64,000 nucleotides of DNA, from contig UQWI01000007.1 of the NCBI GenBank assembly GCA_900544765.1, forward strand, positions 80,339 through 144,338. The letters are read 5' to 3'. Below, piece by piece: positions 17,331 to 27,101 of this stretch. Position 1 is the first letter of the stretch. Each line of letters opens with the position of its first letter. Below the pieces are notes generated by a model. That model did no database searches and was not told the DNA's origin. It worked only from the letters and a program-made list of their open reading frames with translations. The translations under genes were made by a program, and so were the position numbers. Source of the stretch: an uncultured Eubacteriales bacterium (lineage in GTDB: Bacteria; Bacillota; Clostridia; Oscillospirales; Oscillospiraceae).

Positions 17331-17356
17331 GGGGTGGACATCTAAAGTGTCCACCC
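17331..17356 (-). terminator. terminator of the initiator tRNA gene
   Basis: A perfect 10-bp stem (17331-17340 with 17347-17356) lies 4 bp after the tRNA 3' end, followed on the minus strand by ATTTTTG. Confidence 0.8.
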
Positions 17357-17360
17357 CAGA

Positions 17361-17438
<78 letters not shown>

Positions 17439-17541
17439 ATATAGACGCACCGGAATGGCAATCAAAACTGCCGCCTCTCTGGTGAGCCTTATTATAATAT
17501 CACATTGCCCTATGCGTGTCAATAGGAAAATTTATCTTTTC

Positions 17542-19422
17542 TCAATACTGCGTCAGCGCGCCGCTGCGGTAGAGCTCCAGCAGCTCCTGCAGCGCGGTTA
17601 TGCGGCGGCGGAGGGCTGTGCCCTCGTCGGTGTCGGCTATGTAGCGGCGCTGCGGGAACTCCTCAATGGAGACGCTGTCGCTCTCCATGTCCACGTTGTC
17701 GCTGAGCACCTTGGCCACGCCCTCGAAGGGCCGGTGGCTCTTGAGCCGGATGCCGTGGGAGCTGTAGATGAGCGTGTAGCCTGCAATGCCGGTGGTCTTT
17801 TGATACGCCTTGCAGAAGCCGCCGTCGATGACGAACAGCTTTCCCCCGGCCTTGACCGGGCTCTCGCCCTTCCTGGCCTTTACGGGGGTGTGACCGTTTA
17901 TGATGTGGCCGGTGTCGGGGTCGAGGCCGAACTCGGCGAGTATCATGCGCGCAGTGTCCTCGTTGTCCCAGAACTTGAAGTAAGGGTTGCGCGGTTCGGC
18001 CCAGGTGCTTTCGTCGTCGACCATCGCGCGCTCGAAGGTGTGGAACACGCGGCCGGAGAAGGGGCTGTCGTTGCCGCACCAGAGATACCACATCATGTCT
18101 AGGGCGCTCTGGTCGCCGCTCACCCAGGCGCTCTTTACCACGGCGTCGGCGTAGTCCATCAGCGCCTTGCCGGAGTACCACTTGCCGCCGTGACGCACTT
18201 GGGCGAAGCCGCCGTCCTTCGTGAGCGGGATGCATCCGTGGTAGAGCAGGTTGCCGTTGCAGGTGAGATATGTGCTGCCGCGCTGGTAGATGAAGTTCAG
18301 GTGGCGGCGCAGGCTCTGGCTGTCCTCAAAGGCGTCGACGTACTCGTCGACCAGCGCCTGCTCCTCGCTCGAGAGCCTGTAGGGCTCCGCGGGGTCGATT
18401 GTGGGCAGGTGCGTGGTGTTGAGCGGGTAAACGCCCGTGTCGAGCTTCACCGTCCAGTCGTTGTAATTGATGCGCTCGAGCATCAGACGGTCGTCCATGC
18501 CGTAGCCGGGATGGCGCATTATGACCTGGCCCTCAAGCTTGAAGCCTAAGACGGACAGCGCCAGCTTACGCGTTTTCTTGTCGGATGAACCGTAGACGCG
18601 CTCACAGAACTCGGCGAGGGCGCGCAGGCTGACGCCGTAGCGCCGCTCCAGCGTGAGCTCATTGCCGTAGTCGCAGGTTATGCGCAGCACGGTGAACACG
18701 CAGCTTGGCGAGCCGCAGGCGGCGCCGAGCCATAGGATGTCGTGGTTGCCCCACTGTATGTCTATGTGCCTCTGGCGCATCAGTGTTTCAACTATGCCGG
18801 CCGGCTCCGGGCCGCGGTCAAAGATGTCGCCGACGACGTGCAGTCTGTCGACGGCCAGGCTCTTTATGAGCGCGGCGAGCGCGGCGATTACGTTGTCGGC
18901 CGCGCCGGTGGCAATTATGCTGTCCAGTATCGTGTCGTGATAGCGGTGCTGGTTGGCCTCCTCGTCGCGCTGGATGTGCAGCAGTTCGTCGAGCACGAAT
19001 TCCCAGCCGGAGGGCATCTGGCGGCGCACATGCGCACGGGTGTACTTGCTCGAGAGGGTCTCGGCCAGCAGGCAGAGGTCCTCGAGCGTGTTGCGGAGCT
19101 TCTCATCCGTGAGCTCTCCGCGCTCACGCAGCGCGCCCAGCTCCTCGCGCGGGTAGTAGATGATGGAGCAGAGCGCGCGGCAGCCCTGCTCGCCGCGCCG
19201 CGCCTCAAACAGGCGGCGGACCTTTTCAAGTATGACGCCGGAGCAGTTGTTGAGGATGTGGCGCACGGCGTCGTATTCGCCGTGCAAGTCGCTGATAAAA
19301 TGCTCCGTGCCCTTGGGCAGCGTGAGTATGGCCTCGAGGTTTATTATCTCCGAGCAGACCGCCGCCTCGTTGGGGTACTTCTCCGAGAGCAGCGTGAGAT
19401 ATTCAAGCGAAAACTCGCCCAT
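17542..19422 (-). CDS. fbp: fructose-1,6-bisphosphatase, class III
   Basis: A 626-residue class III (Firmicutes-type) FBPase that dephosphorylates fructose-1,6-bisphosphate in gluconeogenesis. It has a metallophosphatase core: SDLHGEYDAVRHIL (about 44-57), VVGDIFDRGPEP and QWGNHDILWLGAA, with later GHTPVKARKGESPVKAGG. The length is slightly under the usual 640-670. GGAGG lies 9 nt before ATG 19422. It is the last gene of a minus-strand run starting at miaB, 49 bp after the membrane protease gene. Confidence 0.93.
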   Translation of the reverse strand: MGEFSLEYLTLLSEKYPNEAAVCSEIINLEAILTLPKGTEHFISDLHGEYDAVRHILNNCSGVILEKVRRLFEARRGEQGCRALCSIIYYPREELGALRERGELTDEKLRNTLEDLCLLAETLSSKYTRAHVRRQMPSGWEFVLDELLHIQRDEEANQHRYHDTILDSIIATGAADNVIAALAALIKSLAVDRLHVVGDIFDRGPEPAGIVETLMRQRHIDIQWGNHDILWLGAACGSPSCVFTVLRITCDYGNELTLERRYGVSLRALAEFCERVYGSSDKKTRKLALSVLGFKLEGQVIMRHPGYGMDDRLMLERINYNDWTVKLDTGVYPLNTTHLPTIDPAEPYRLSSEEQALVDEYVDAFEDSQSLRRHLNFIYQRGSTYLTCNGNLLYHGCIPLTKDGGFAQVRHGGKWYSGKALMDYADAVVKSAWVSGDQSALDMMWYLWCGNDSPFSGRVFHTFERAMVDDESTWAEPRNPYFKFWDNEDTARMILAEFGLDPDTGHIINGHTPVKARKGESPVKAGGKLFVIDGGFCKAYQKTTGIAGYTLIYSSHGIRLKSHRPFEGVAKVLSDNVDMESDSVSIEEFPQRRYIADTDEGTALRRRITALQELLELYRSGALTQY

Positions 19423-19471
19423 TGTTTCAGCCTCCTTTTGTGCGCGGCGTTTTGTGTCGGGAGCGCGAAGC

Positions 19472-20179
19472 TTACAGCGCGCTTATACCCACTGCGTTGG
19501 TCAACATGTGGTAGAAGATGGGCGCCCAAATGCTGCCGGAGCGCTCATAGCTCCAGTTGAGGGCTATGGAGGCGGGGATGTACAGCACGGCGGTCAGCAG
19601 ATAGAGCGGGTCGATTACGGCGTACTGCCAGACGTGGTAAAAGGAGAAGAGCAGCACGCTGACTATCCAGGCGGCGGCGCGGTTCCGGCTGCGGAGCGCG
19701 CCGAAGGCCAGGCCGCGGAAAAGAATCTCTTCGACTATCGGCGCCATGAACACCGTCATGGCGGTGAGCTTGTTCATCCCCTCGGGGGCCATGGCCGTGA
19801 TGGCTTCGTTGTTCGGCGAGGTCACGGATTGGAGACCGAATATGATGAACAGGGAACTCAAAAGCATGCTCAGGGCGAGCTCCATGGCGTATCCGCCGAA
19901 AACGCCGAGGAGCAGGGAGCCCGGACGCTCCCACGCCGCGTTGAACGAGGCGTGCAGGAAGCGCCAGAACAGCAGCAGGCAGCAGACAAAGCCTATCGAA
20001 TAGTATATCAGGTTGAGGTCCACTGTGCTGAGGCCGGGTATGGCGTATGACAGGTATGGCAGCAGCAGCGGCAGCACGACGATGTGTACCGGCAGGTAGA
20101 TGAGCGCGGCTATGCGCTCGCCGGGGCGCATGAGGTCTGCAAAGCCGAGGGGGCCTTGGGTACTGGGGGTCTGGTTCAT
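19472..20179 (-). CDS. CPBP-family intramembrane protease
   Basis: A 235-residue integral membrane protein of the CAAX-protease/CPBP (Abi) family. The diagnostic motifs are EEILFRG (motif 1), FSFYHV (motif 2) and a final HMLTN (motif 3), which provide the Glu and His residues of the membrane-embedded metal site. About seven membrane helices are predicted. The start codon abuts the mutS stop (20180-20182), so translation is coupled. The family processes or protects against peptides in many bacteria; the target here is unknown. Confidence 0.85.
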   Translation of the reverse strand: MNQTPSTQGPLGFADLMRPGERIAALIYLPVHIVVLPLLLPYLSYAIPGLSTVDLNLIYYSIGFVCCLLLFWRFLHASFNAAWERPGSLLLGVFGGYAMELALSMLLSSLFIIFGLQSVTSPNNEAITAMAPEGMNKLTAMTVFMAPIVEEILFRGLAFGALRSRNRAAAWIVSVLLFSFYHVWQYAVIDPLYLLTAVLYIPASIALNWSYERSGSIWAPIFYHMLTNAVGISAL

Positions 20180-22801
20180 TCAGGGGGCCAACTTTCTCTT
20201 TAGTTCGTAGAGCAGGTTCATCGCCTCAATGGGCGAAATTACGTCGAGCTGCGCGGCCCGCAGGGCGTCTAGGACTTCCTCCTCGGAGCTCTGGCCGAAG
20301 GTCAGCTGGGCGGGCTCTTCAACAACGGGGGCAGCGGGACGGCAGGCGGAGGCGTTCAGCTCACGCAGGCACTCCTTGGCGCGCTCAACCAGCTCGTCGG
20401 GTACGCCGGCCAGGGCCGCGACTTCGATGCCGTAGCTGTCGTCCGCCGCGCCGCGCACTATGCGGCGCAGGAAAATGACGCCGCCGTCCTGCTTCCGGGC
20501 GGTGATGGAATAGTTCTTCATGCCGTCTATGCTGCCTTCGAGCTCAGTGAGCTCGTGATAGTGCGTGGCGAGCATGGTCTTAGCGCCGAGCTTCTTCTTG
20601 TCGGCGCAGTACTCGAGCACGGCGCGGGCTATGGCCATGCCGTCGTAGGTCGAAGTGCCGCGGCCTATCTCATCGAGGATGATTAGGCTGTGCCTCGTTG
20701 CGCTCTTTAATATGTCCGCGACCTCCGTCATCTCCACCATGAAGGTGCTGCGGCCGCTTGTGAGGTCGTCCGAGGCGCCGATTCGCGTGAATACGCGGTC
20801 GACTATGCCTATGTTGGCGCTCCTGGCGGGCACGAAGGAGCCCATCTGGGCCATCAGGACGATGAGCGCGGTCTGGCGCATGTATGTGCTCTTACCGGCC
20901 ATGTTCGGTCCGGTTATGAGCGACAGACGGTCGGTCGTGAGGTTCAGGAAGGTGTCGTTTGGGACGAATCGCGTCTCCTTCTGAGTGAGCTCGACCATGG
21001 GGTGGCGGCCGTCGTGTATGTCTATCGCGCCGGACTCGTCCACCTCTGGGCAGACATAGCCGTTGCGCGAGGCCGCATCGGCGAAGGAGCACAGCGCGTC
21101 GAGCGTGGCGAGCTTTTCCGCCACGGCCTGCACACGCGTGACCCAGGAGGCGACTTCGGCGCGTATCTGGCAGAATATCTCGTACTCTAGGCTGCAAATA
21201 CGCTCTCTCGCGCCGGTTATCTCGCTCTCCACCGTCTTGAGCTCGGTGTTTATATAGCGCTCACGGTTTGTCAGCGTCTGTTTGCGCACATAGTCCGAGG
21301 GCAGCTGCTCTATTTTTACGCTGCTCGGCACCTCGATGTAGTAGCCGAACACCTTGTTGTATCCGACCTTGAGCTTCTTTATGCCGGTGCGCTCCTGCTC
21401 GCGGCGCTCTATCTCAGCGATGAAGTACACCGCGTTCTCGCGTATCGTGCGCAGGCGCTCCACCTCCTCGGAGTAGCCGGGCTTGAGCACTCCGCCGTCG
21501 CGTATGGAGAAGGGCGGCTCCGGCGCGATGGCGTCGTCAATGAGCTTGTGCAGCTCCGCGAGGTCCTCCATCGCGGCGCAGTCGGACAGCATCGCGCTCT
21601 TGCAGTTTGAGAGCAGCCGCTTTATCTCCGGCAGGCGCTCGCAGCCCTGGGCAAGCGAGATGAGGTCGCGCCCGTTGGCCGCCTGATAGACCGCGCGGGA
21701 GACCAGCCTGGCCAAATCGGACATGCCGGTCATGGCTTGGCGCAGCTCCTGGCGCACGACGCCCTCGTTCACAAGCTCCTTGACCGCGGACAGGCGGCGG
21801 CGTATGGCGGGTATGCTCAGCAGGGGCATTTCGATCCAGGAGCGCAGCATGCGGGAGCCCATGGGCGTACAGGTGTGGTCGAGTACCCAGAGCAGGCTGC
21901 CCCGCTTGTCGCCCGTGCGCTGGTTCTTGGTGAGCTCCAGGCTGTTTCGCGCGGCCCAGTCGAGCTCCATGAACTGGTTGTTCTGTATAATCTCGACGCG
22001 GTTTATATGGGATATGTCGCACTTCTGCGTCTCCTCGATATAGCGCAGCAGCGCCGCGCAGGAGAGCAGGGCCGCGTCGCTCGTGAGGCCCAGGTCGCCG
22101 GCGCTGTTTGCGGAGAACTGCCTGCAAACAAGCTCCTCGGCCCCTTCGGGCGAAAAGCGCTCGCCGTCTGGCTCGAGCGCGCAGCTCAGGTGCAGGTGCA
22201 GGAACTCCACGAGCTTCTTGTTGCCCATTGCGCGCCTGCTGAGCACGGCCTCGCGCGGGGCGAAGCCGCCCAGCTCGTTCGTGAGGTGCAGCAGGGCGTT
22301 GTCGGCGTAGCTGACGGAGAAGAACTCGCCTGTCGAGACGTCGCATATCGCGGCGGCGCCGTGGCTGCGGTCGAGGTAGACGGCGGCGAGGTAGTTGCCG
22401 CGCCCCTTCTCGAGCATGGACTCGCTGGTGACCGTGCCGGGGGTGATGACCCGGATGACGTCGCGCTTCACAAGGCCCTTGGCCTTGGCCGGGTCCTCGA
22501 GCTGCTCGCAGACGGCGACCTTGAACCCGGCGCGCAGCAGCTCCGTTATGTACATGTCCGCCGACTGGTACGGCACGCCGCACATGGGCGTCTGCTCTCC
22601 GGCGGGCTTGTTGCGGTCCCGCGTCGTCAGCGTCAAATCCAGCTGCTGGGAGGCTGTGATGGCGTCCTCGTCGAACATCTCGTAGAAGTCGCCCAGGCGG
22701 AAGAAAAGTATGCAGTCGTTATACCGGCTCTTTACTTCGTTGTACTGCCGCTTGAAGGGGGTCAGCCCGTCGTCAACGGCCTTTTCCTTCTTCGTAGCCA
22801 T
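20180..22801 (-). CDS. mutS: DNA mismatch repair protein MutS
   Basis: An 873-residue full-length MutS. The mismatch-binding domain has the Phe-x-Glu motif in FYEMF (about 38-42). The lever and clamp domains follow, then the ABC-type ATPase with Walker A GPNMAGKST (about 625-634), Walker B LIILDEIGRGTST and the dimerisation tail. Its ATG shares one base with the miaB stop (TGATG). It recognises mismatches and recruits MutL, encoded divergently 1.7 kb away, to start repair; no MutH is visible. Confidence 0.96.
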   Translation of the reverse strand: MATKKEKAVDDGLTPFKRQYNEVKSRYNDCILFFRLGDFYEMFDEDAITASQQLDLTLTTRDRNKPAGEQTPMCGVPYQSADMYITELLRAGFKVAVCEQLEDPAKAKGLVKRDVIRVITPGTVTSESMLEKGRGNYLAAVYLDRSHGAAAICDVSTGEFFSVSYADNALLHLTNELGGFAPREAVLSRRAMGNKKLVEFLHLHLSCALEPDGERFSPEGAEELVCRQFSANSAGDLGLTSDAALLSCAALLRYIEETQKCDISHINRVEIIQNNQFMELDWAARNSLELTKNQRTGDKRGSLLWVLDHTCTPMGSRMLRSWIEMPLLSIPAIRRRLSAVKELVNEGVVRQELRQAMTGMSDLARLVSRAVYQAANGRDLISLAQGCERLPEIKRLLSNCKSAMLSDCAAMEDLAELHKLIDDAIAPEPPFSIRDGGVLKPGYSEEVERLRTIRENAVYFIAEIERREQERTGIKKLKVGYNKVFGYYIEVPSSVKIEQLPSDYVRKQTLTNRERYINTELKTVESEITGARERICSLEYEIFCQIRAEVASWVTRVQAVAEKLATLDALCSFADAASRNGYVCPEVDESGAIDIHDGRHPMVELTQKETRFVPNDTFLNLTTDRLSLITGPNMAGKSTYMRQTALIVLMAQMGSFVPARSANIGIVDRVFTRIGASDDLTSGRSTFMVEMTEVADILKSATRHSLIILDEIGRGTSTYDGMAIARAVLEYCADKKKLGAKTMLATHYHELTELEGSIDGMKNYSITARKQDGGVIFLRRIVRGAADDSYGIEVAALAGVPDELVERAKECLRELNASACRPAAPVVEEPAQLTFGQSSEEEVLDALRAAQLDVISPIEAMNLLYELKRKLAP

Positions 22802-24222
22802 CAGTCCTCCTTGACGGGCGTGCCGTAGAGCGCCCAGGTGTTTCCGTCGGTTATGTCGGCGTAGACGAATTTGCCCACCAGGCCTTCGTCGCCGGACATG
22901 TGCACCAGCCTGCCGCCGTTCGTGCGGGCGGAGAGGTTGTAGGGCGCCTTGCCGGTCACGCCGTCGACCAGCACGCGCTGCCGCGTACCTATATATGCCC
23001 GGTGCTTCTCCGCGCTTATCTCGTTTGCGCGCTCTACCAGGCGGTCGAACCAGCGCTGCTTTTCATCGCGGGATACGGGGTCGGGCATCGCGGCGGCCTT
23101 AGTCCCCTCGCGTGCGGAGAAGATGAAGGTGAACATCGCGTCGTAGCGCACTTCTTCTATGAGGCTCATCGTGTCCTCAAAGTCGGCCTCCGTCTCACCG
23201 GGGAAGCCGACGATAATATCCGTAGTAAGTACGAGCTCCGGCATCAATTCGCGTGCCAGGCGTACTTCTTCGAGGTATTTCTCGCGATTGTAGTGGCGGT
23301 TCATCTCGTGCAGGACCCTGTCGGAGCCGCTCTGCACGGGCAGGTGGATGTGCTTGGCGCACTTCTCGCACTCGGCCATGGTGCGGAAGAGCTTTTCCGT
23401 GGCGTCGCGCGGGTGGCTGGTCATGAAGCGGATGAGGAAGTCGCCGGGGATGTCGTTGATGGCGCGGATGAGGTCGGCGAAGTCGCGCCCCTCGTCCAGA
23501 TCCTTGCCGTAGCTGTTTACGTTCTGGCCGAGCAGCGTGATGTCCTTGTACCCGGCCTCGACGAGCTGCCTGGCCTCGGCGACCACGTCGTCGAAGCGGC
23601 GGGAGCGCTCGCGCCCGCGCACATACGGGACGATGCAGTAGGTGCAGAAATTGTTGCAGCCGTACATGATGCTCAGCCAGGCCTTCACTTTCCCGGAACG
23701 CCTGACGGGCAGGCCCTCGGCCACCACGCCCTCGCTCGGCGGCGCGTCGAACACGCGCTTGCCGGTGTCCCGCGCCTGCTTGTAGAGCTCCGGGAAGCGC
23801 CAGAGCTCGTGCGGGCCGAAGACCAGGTCGACCACGCGGAAGCTCTTCCTGAGTTTCTCGGCCATGTGGGGCTGCTGCACCATGCAGCCGCAGACTGCTA
23901 CAAGCAGGTTCGGGTTTTTGGCCTTCGCGTGGACAAGCGCGCCGACGTTGCCGAGCACGCGCATCTCCGCGTGCTCGCGTATGGCGCAGGTGTTTACAAC
24001 GATGAGGTCGGCCTCGGCCTCGCTGTCGGTGAAGCCGTAGCCCATCAGCTCTATGTAGCCGCGAATTTCCTCGCTGTCGGCCTCGTTCTGCTGGCAGCCG
24101 TAGGTGTCGACAAGCGCCAGCGGCTGCCTGCCGAGCGCCTGGATGCGCTCGCGTATCTCAAAGCATATCTCGCGCTGCCGCGCGAGCTCGTCGGCGGAAA
24201 TCTCAACTCTCTTGTATGGCAT
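22801..24222 (-). CDS. miaB: tRNA-2-methylthio-N6-dimethylallyladenosine synthase MiaB
   Basis: A 473-residue radical-SAM methylthiotransferase that converts i6A37 to ms2i6A37 in tRNAs reading UNN codons. The N-terminal MTTase domain has three cluster cysteines (in DTYGCQQNE, VNTCAIRE and AVCGCMVQQ). The radical-SAM motif is YGCNNFCTYCIVP, and a C-terminal TRAM domain is present. The frame is open to 24432, but ATG 24222 with AGGAG 8 nt upstream fits the family length. First gene of miaB-mutS-CPBP-fbp. Its substrate is made by MiaA, encoded at 28045. Confidence 0.94.
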   Translation of the reverse strand: MPYKRVEISADELARQREICFEIRERIQALGRQPLALVDTYGCQQNEADSEEIRGYIELMGYGFTDSEAEADLIVVNTCAIREHAEMRVLGNVGALVHAKAKNPNLLVAVCGCMVQQPHMAEKLRKSFRVVDLVFGPHELWRFPELYKQARDTGKRVFDAPPSEGVVAEGLPVRRSGKVKAWLSIMYGCNNFCTYCIVPYVRGRERSRRFDDVVAEARQLVEAGYKDITLLGQNVNSYGKDLDEGRDFADLIRAINDIPGDFLIRFMTSHPRDATEKLFRTMAECEKCAKHIHLPVQSGSDRVLHEMNRHYNREKYLEEVRLARELMPELVLTTDIIVGFPGETEADFEDTMSLIEEVRYDAMFTFIFSAREGTKAAAMPDPVSRDEKQRWFDRLVERANEISAEKHRAYIGTRQRVLVDGVTGKAPYNLSARTNGGRLVHMSGDEGLVGKFVYADITDGNTWALYGTPVKED

Positions 24223-24422
24223 ATAATAAACTCCTAAAAATAATAAACAGGTTTCAGGCTTGCGCCGTGCGAGACGAGGCGAAAGCGGCTTCTGATTTAT
24301 CCGTCGGGGGCTTCGTCCCGGACGGGCGCCGCCTCCCGCGTCCTGAGGCGCGCGGCACAGGGCGGGGGATATCCGGCCGCAGCGCGCCCGGTAATTCAGC
24401 GGGCTGCAATCTGCCCGGACTG

Positions 24423-24451
24423 ATTTTAGCATTTATGGCTGGAAAGTTCAA
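24423..24451 (-). promoter_or_regulatory. promoter of the miaB-mutS operon
   Basis: Minus strand: TTGAAC (24446-24451), 17-bp spacer, TAAAAT (24423-24428). It leaves a leader of about 195 nt before miaB, GC-rich but without a recognised riboswitch. Confidence 0.6.
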
Positions 24452-24468
24452 CGCCTTTCAATTATAAT
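24440..24468 (+). promoter_or_regulatory. promoter of mutL
   Basis: TATAAT at 24463-24468, with a weak -35 (TGGAAA, 24440-24445) at 17 bp. It overlaps the divergent miaB promoter face to face, so the two probably compete. Confidence 0.5.
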
Positions 24469-24499
24469 AGGAGAAAACATCGAAACAACGAGGTGCATT

Positions 24500-26422
24500 A
24501 TGCCCAGAATAAATATACTTTCCCCGCATGTCGCGGACCTCATCGCGGCGGGCGAGGTTGTGGAGCGGCCCGCGTCGGCGGTCAAGGAGCTTGTCGAGAA
24601 CGCCATAGACGCAGGGGCCAGGAACATAACGGTTGAGATAAGAGGCGGCGGCGCGGAGCTCATCCGCGTGACCGACGACGGCTGCGGCATGTCCGCCGAG
24701 GACGCGGGCGTGGCCTTCCTGCGCCACGCCACCAGCAAGCTGCATGACGAGCGCGGTCTGGAGGCCATAGGCACGCTGGGCTTCAGGGGCGAGGCGCTCG
24801 CGGCCATATCCAGCGTTTCGCACATAGAGCTCTCCACCTGCGAGCGCGGGGCCATGGAGGGGACGTACATGCGCCTTGACGCCGGGGACATCATGGAGAT
24901 GCGGCCCGACGGCGCGCCCGAGGGCACGAGCATATCCGTGCGCGGGCTCTTCTACAACACGCCCGCGCGGCGCAAGTTCCTCAAGAGCGATCGCGCAGAG
25001 GGCGTGTCCTGCGTACAGGCGGCCATGCGCTGCGCGCTGGGCAGGCCGGACGTCTCCATCCGCTGCATCCGGGACGGCAAGGAGGAGTTCTTCACTCCGG
25101 GCGACAGCCGCGCCGAGAGCGCGATATACGCGCTTCTGGGCCGTGACCTGGCCCTGGGCATGCTGCCGGTGGCCTCGGCGGAGGGGCTGGGGCCTGTGCG
25201 CGCTTCGGGCTTCACCGGGGCCCCGACTACGGGGCGCGGCAGCCGCAGCGCGCAGTATTTCTTCGTGAACGGCCGGTATATCAAGAGCCAGCTGCTGCAG
25301 GCGGCGGTGGAGCAGGCCTATCGCGGCACGCTGCTCACCGGAAAGTTTCCCGCCTGCGTCATATACCTCACGCTGAACGCGGCGGCGGTGGATGTGAACG
25401 TGCACCCGACGAAGATGGAGGTCAAGTTCTCCGACGAGCGTGCGGTGTTCAACGCCGTACACTACGCCGTGCTGGGCGCGCTGGAGGAAAAGCTCGCGCC
25501 GGTGGAGGCGGCGGAGCGCCCGCCGGTGAAGTTCTCCTCCGGCGCCGACCGGGGCGAGGCGGAGAACGAGCGCCCGGCCCGGGGCGCTCCGCGCTGGTTC
25601 GGCGGCTTCGGCCGCAGGGAAGAGCCGGAGAATGACGCCGGCGCCATGTCCTTCAGCAGCCCGGCCTCCGGGGTGCAGACCAGCTTCGACCTCAGCTCCA
25701 GGCCCGCCGCGTGGAGCGGCAGGCTCGAGCCGCCTCCGGCCCGCGTGCCGTCCGCCCCGCTGCCAAAGCAGACTGAGGCCGCGCCTGAAGAGACGCCGGA
25801 CGTGGCCTGGACGCGCGAAGAGGCTCCCGCCTGCATGGAGAGCGCGCCGGAGACCGAGCCGGTGCGCGTGATAGGCGAGGCGCTGGGCCTGTACATACTC
25901 GCGCAGCAGGGCGACGCCCTGGTCATCATAGACAAGCACGCCGCGCACGAGCGCATGCTCTATGACTCGCTGATGGAACGCGACGCACCCGCCAACAGCC
26001 AGACGCTGCTCGAGCCGGTGACCTTCACCGCCTCCGCAGACTGCGCCGCCGCGCTCGAGGCCAATGCCGGGACGCTCGCCGCGCTGGGCTTTGATTACGA
26101 CTCATTCGGCAGCAACGCCTTCATACTCCGCGCCGCACCGGCGACGCTCTCGCCGCAGGAGGCGGCGGCCGCCCTGGAGGAGGCGGGCGAGGCCCTGGCC
26201 GCCTCGCGCAAGCCGGACATAGCCAACGCCCGGGCGGAATTGCTCAAGACCGTGGCCTGCAAGGCGGCCATCAAGGCCGGGCCGAGCAGCGAGCCGGAGG
26301 AAATCGCCCGCCTGGCCGAGGCAGTGTGCTCCGGCCGCGTGCGCTACTGCCCGCACGGCAGGCCCGTGTCCTGGGTGCTGACTAGGAAGGACTTGGACAA
26401 ACAATTTAAGCGGATAGTGTAA
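24500..26422 (+). CDS. mutL: DNA mismatch repair protein MutL
   Basis: A 640-residue GHKL ATPase. N-terminal motifs: ENAIDAGA, DDGCGM and GTLGFRGEALAAISSVS, then the transducer domain (GRYIKSQLL, NVHPTKMEVKF). A Pro/Glu-rich linker spans about 345-445. The C-terminal endonuclease-type domain has DKHAAHERMLYDSL (variant of DQHA(X)2E(X)4E), ACKAAIKAG and CPHGRP, typical of MutL in species without MutH. The ribosome binding site GAGGTG precedes ATG 24500. It is divergent from miaB-mutS. Confidence 0.95.
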   Translation: MPRINILSPHVADLIAAGEVVERPASAVKELVENAIDAGARNITVEIRGGGAELIRVTDDGCGMSAEDAGVAFLRHATSKLHDERGLEAIGTLGFRGEALAAISSVSHIELSTCERGAMEGTYMRLDAGDIMEMRPDGAPEGTSISVRGLFYNTPARRKFLKSDRAEGVSCVQAAMRCALGRPDVSIRCIRDGKEEFFTPGDSRAESAIYALLGRDLALGMLPVASAEGLGPVRASGFTGAPTTGRGSRSAQYFFVNGRYIKSQLLQAAVEQAYRGTLLTGKFPACVIYLTLNAAAVDVNVHPTKMEVKFSDERAVFNAVHYAVLGALEEKLAPVEAAERPPVKFSSGADRGEAENERPARGAPRWFGGFGRREEPENDAGAMSFSSPASGVQTSFDLSSRPAAWSGRLEPPPARVPSAPLPKQTEAAPEETPDVAWTREEAPACMESAPETEPVRVIGEALGLYILAQQGDALVIIDKHAAHERMLYDSLMERDAPANSQTLLEPVTFTASADCAAALEANAGTLAALGFDYDSFGSNAFILRAAPATLSPQEAAAALEEAGEALAASRKPDIANARAELLKTVACKAAIKAGPSSEPEEIARLAEAVCSGRVRYCPHGRPVSWVLTRKDLDKQFKRIV

Positions 26423-27057
26423 CTTTGGGGGCAGACGCTTGCAGCGTGGGCACACGCCGCAGCAGCGTTCGCGAGTGCTCTGTAGGCGACAGCGCCGCGC
26501 CGCCGCTCTCGCGTGAGCGAGAAACGGGCCGCGACATTGAAGTTGATGTCGGGCTGGCGATATACGCGCGTGGTTGAGGGTTCGATGTAGGGGGCTTATC
26601 GTCCCCGCCTGCCCGTGGGAGGGATGTGCTGCGGATGCCGCGGCGTCGGTAACACACGAGCCTTAGGATCCCTCTTGAGGGAGGCTCGGGTAGGCGCTCG
26701 ATGAACGCCAAGCGCAGCCAGGGCGTTGCAGCATAACCCACGCCGGGCGGGGACGATAAGCCCCTACAACTAACTTGCAATGTTACAGCGGCGCAGCCGA
26801 CATAAACTTACCACCCGGCAGCGGCCGGCCGTAAGGCCGAGAACCGCGAATGGCGGTGCACAAGTACCCTCTGACTACGGGATGACCATGTTTAGTCATA
26901 CGGACGCTGGGTGATGCGATGAGTACGTTGGGTTCGCACCCAAAGCGGCTTTCCTTTCGGGGTGTGGGGATGCTTTCTTTGGCCAAGAGCAAAGAAAGCA
27001 TCCCCGCGGGGTGCAGCAGCCATCCCCGTTTGGCGGCGGGTACCCACCGCGGCGGGC
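26423..27057 (+). repeat. composite palindromic intergenic repeat, copy A
   Basis: The mutL-degV gap holds no gene. Sequence from about 26640 to 26850, and a hairpin module at 26966-27005, match the minus strand of 40600-41110. The shared parts include a 38-bp identical block (26811-26848) and GTTACAGCGGC(G/A)CAGCCGA (26782-26800). The hairpin 26966-26980/26991-27005 is a perfect 15-bp stem containing GCTTTCTTT. This is a dispersed, mosaic repeat family. Confidence 0.75.
26588..26766 (+). mobile_element. MITE-like element with terminal inverted repeats
   Basis: Ends at 26588-26609 and 26746-26766 are inverted repeats (TAGGGG-GCTTATCGTCCCCGCC, one extra G on the left), and the similarity continues inward for about 40 bp. 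The 179-bp body encodes nothing, fitting a small non-autonomous element. A related body is at about 40920-41090 on the other strand. Confidence 0.5.
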
Positions 27058-27091
27058 AAAAATGCCCGGGACAGTTCGCCTGTCCCGGGCA
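27058..27091 (-). terminator. terminator of degV
   Basis: A perfect 12-bp stem (27063-27074 with 27080-27091) with loop TTCGC. The A-run 27058-27062 gives the U-tract for minus-strand transcripts, 11 bp after the degV stop. Confidence 0.85.
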
Positions 27092-27101
27092 GAGGCCGGA
27101 T

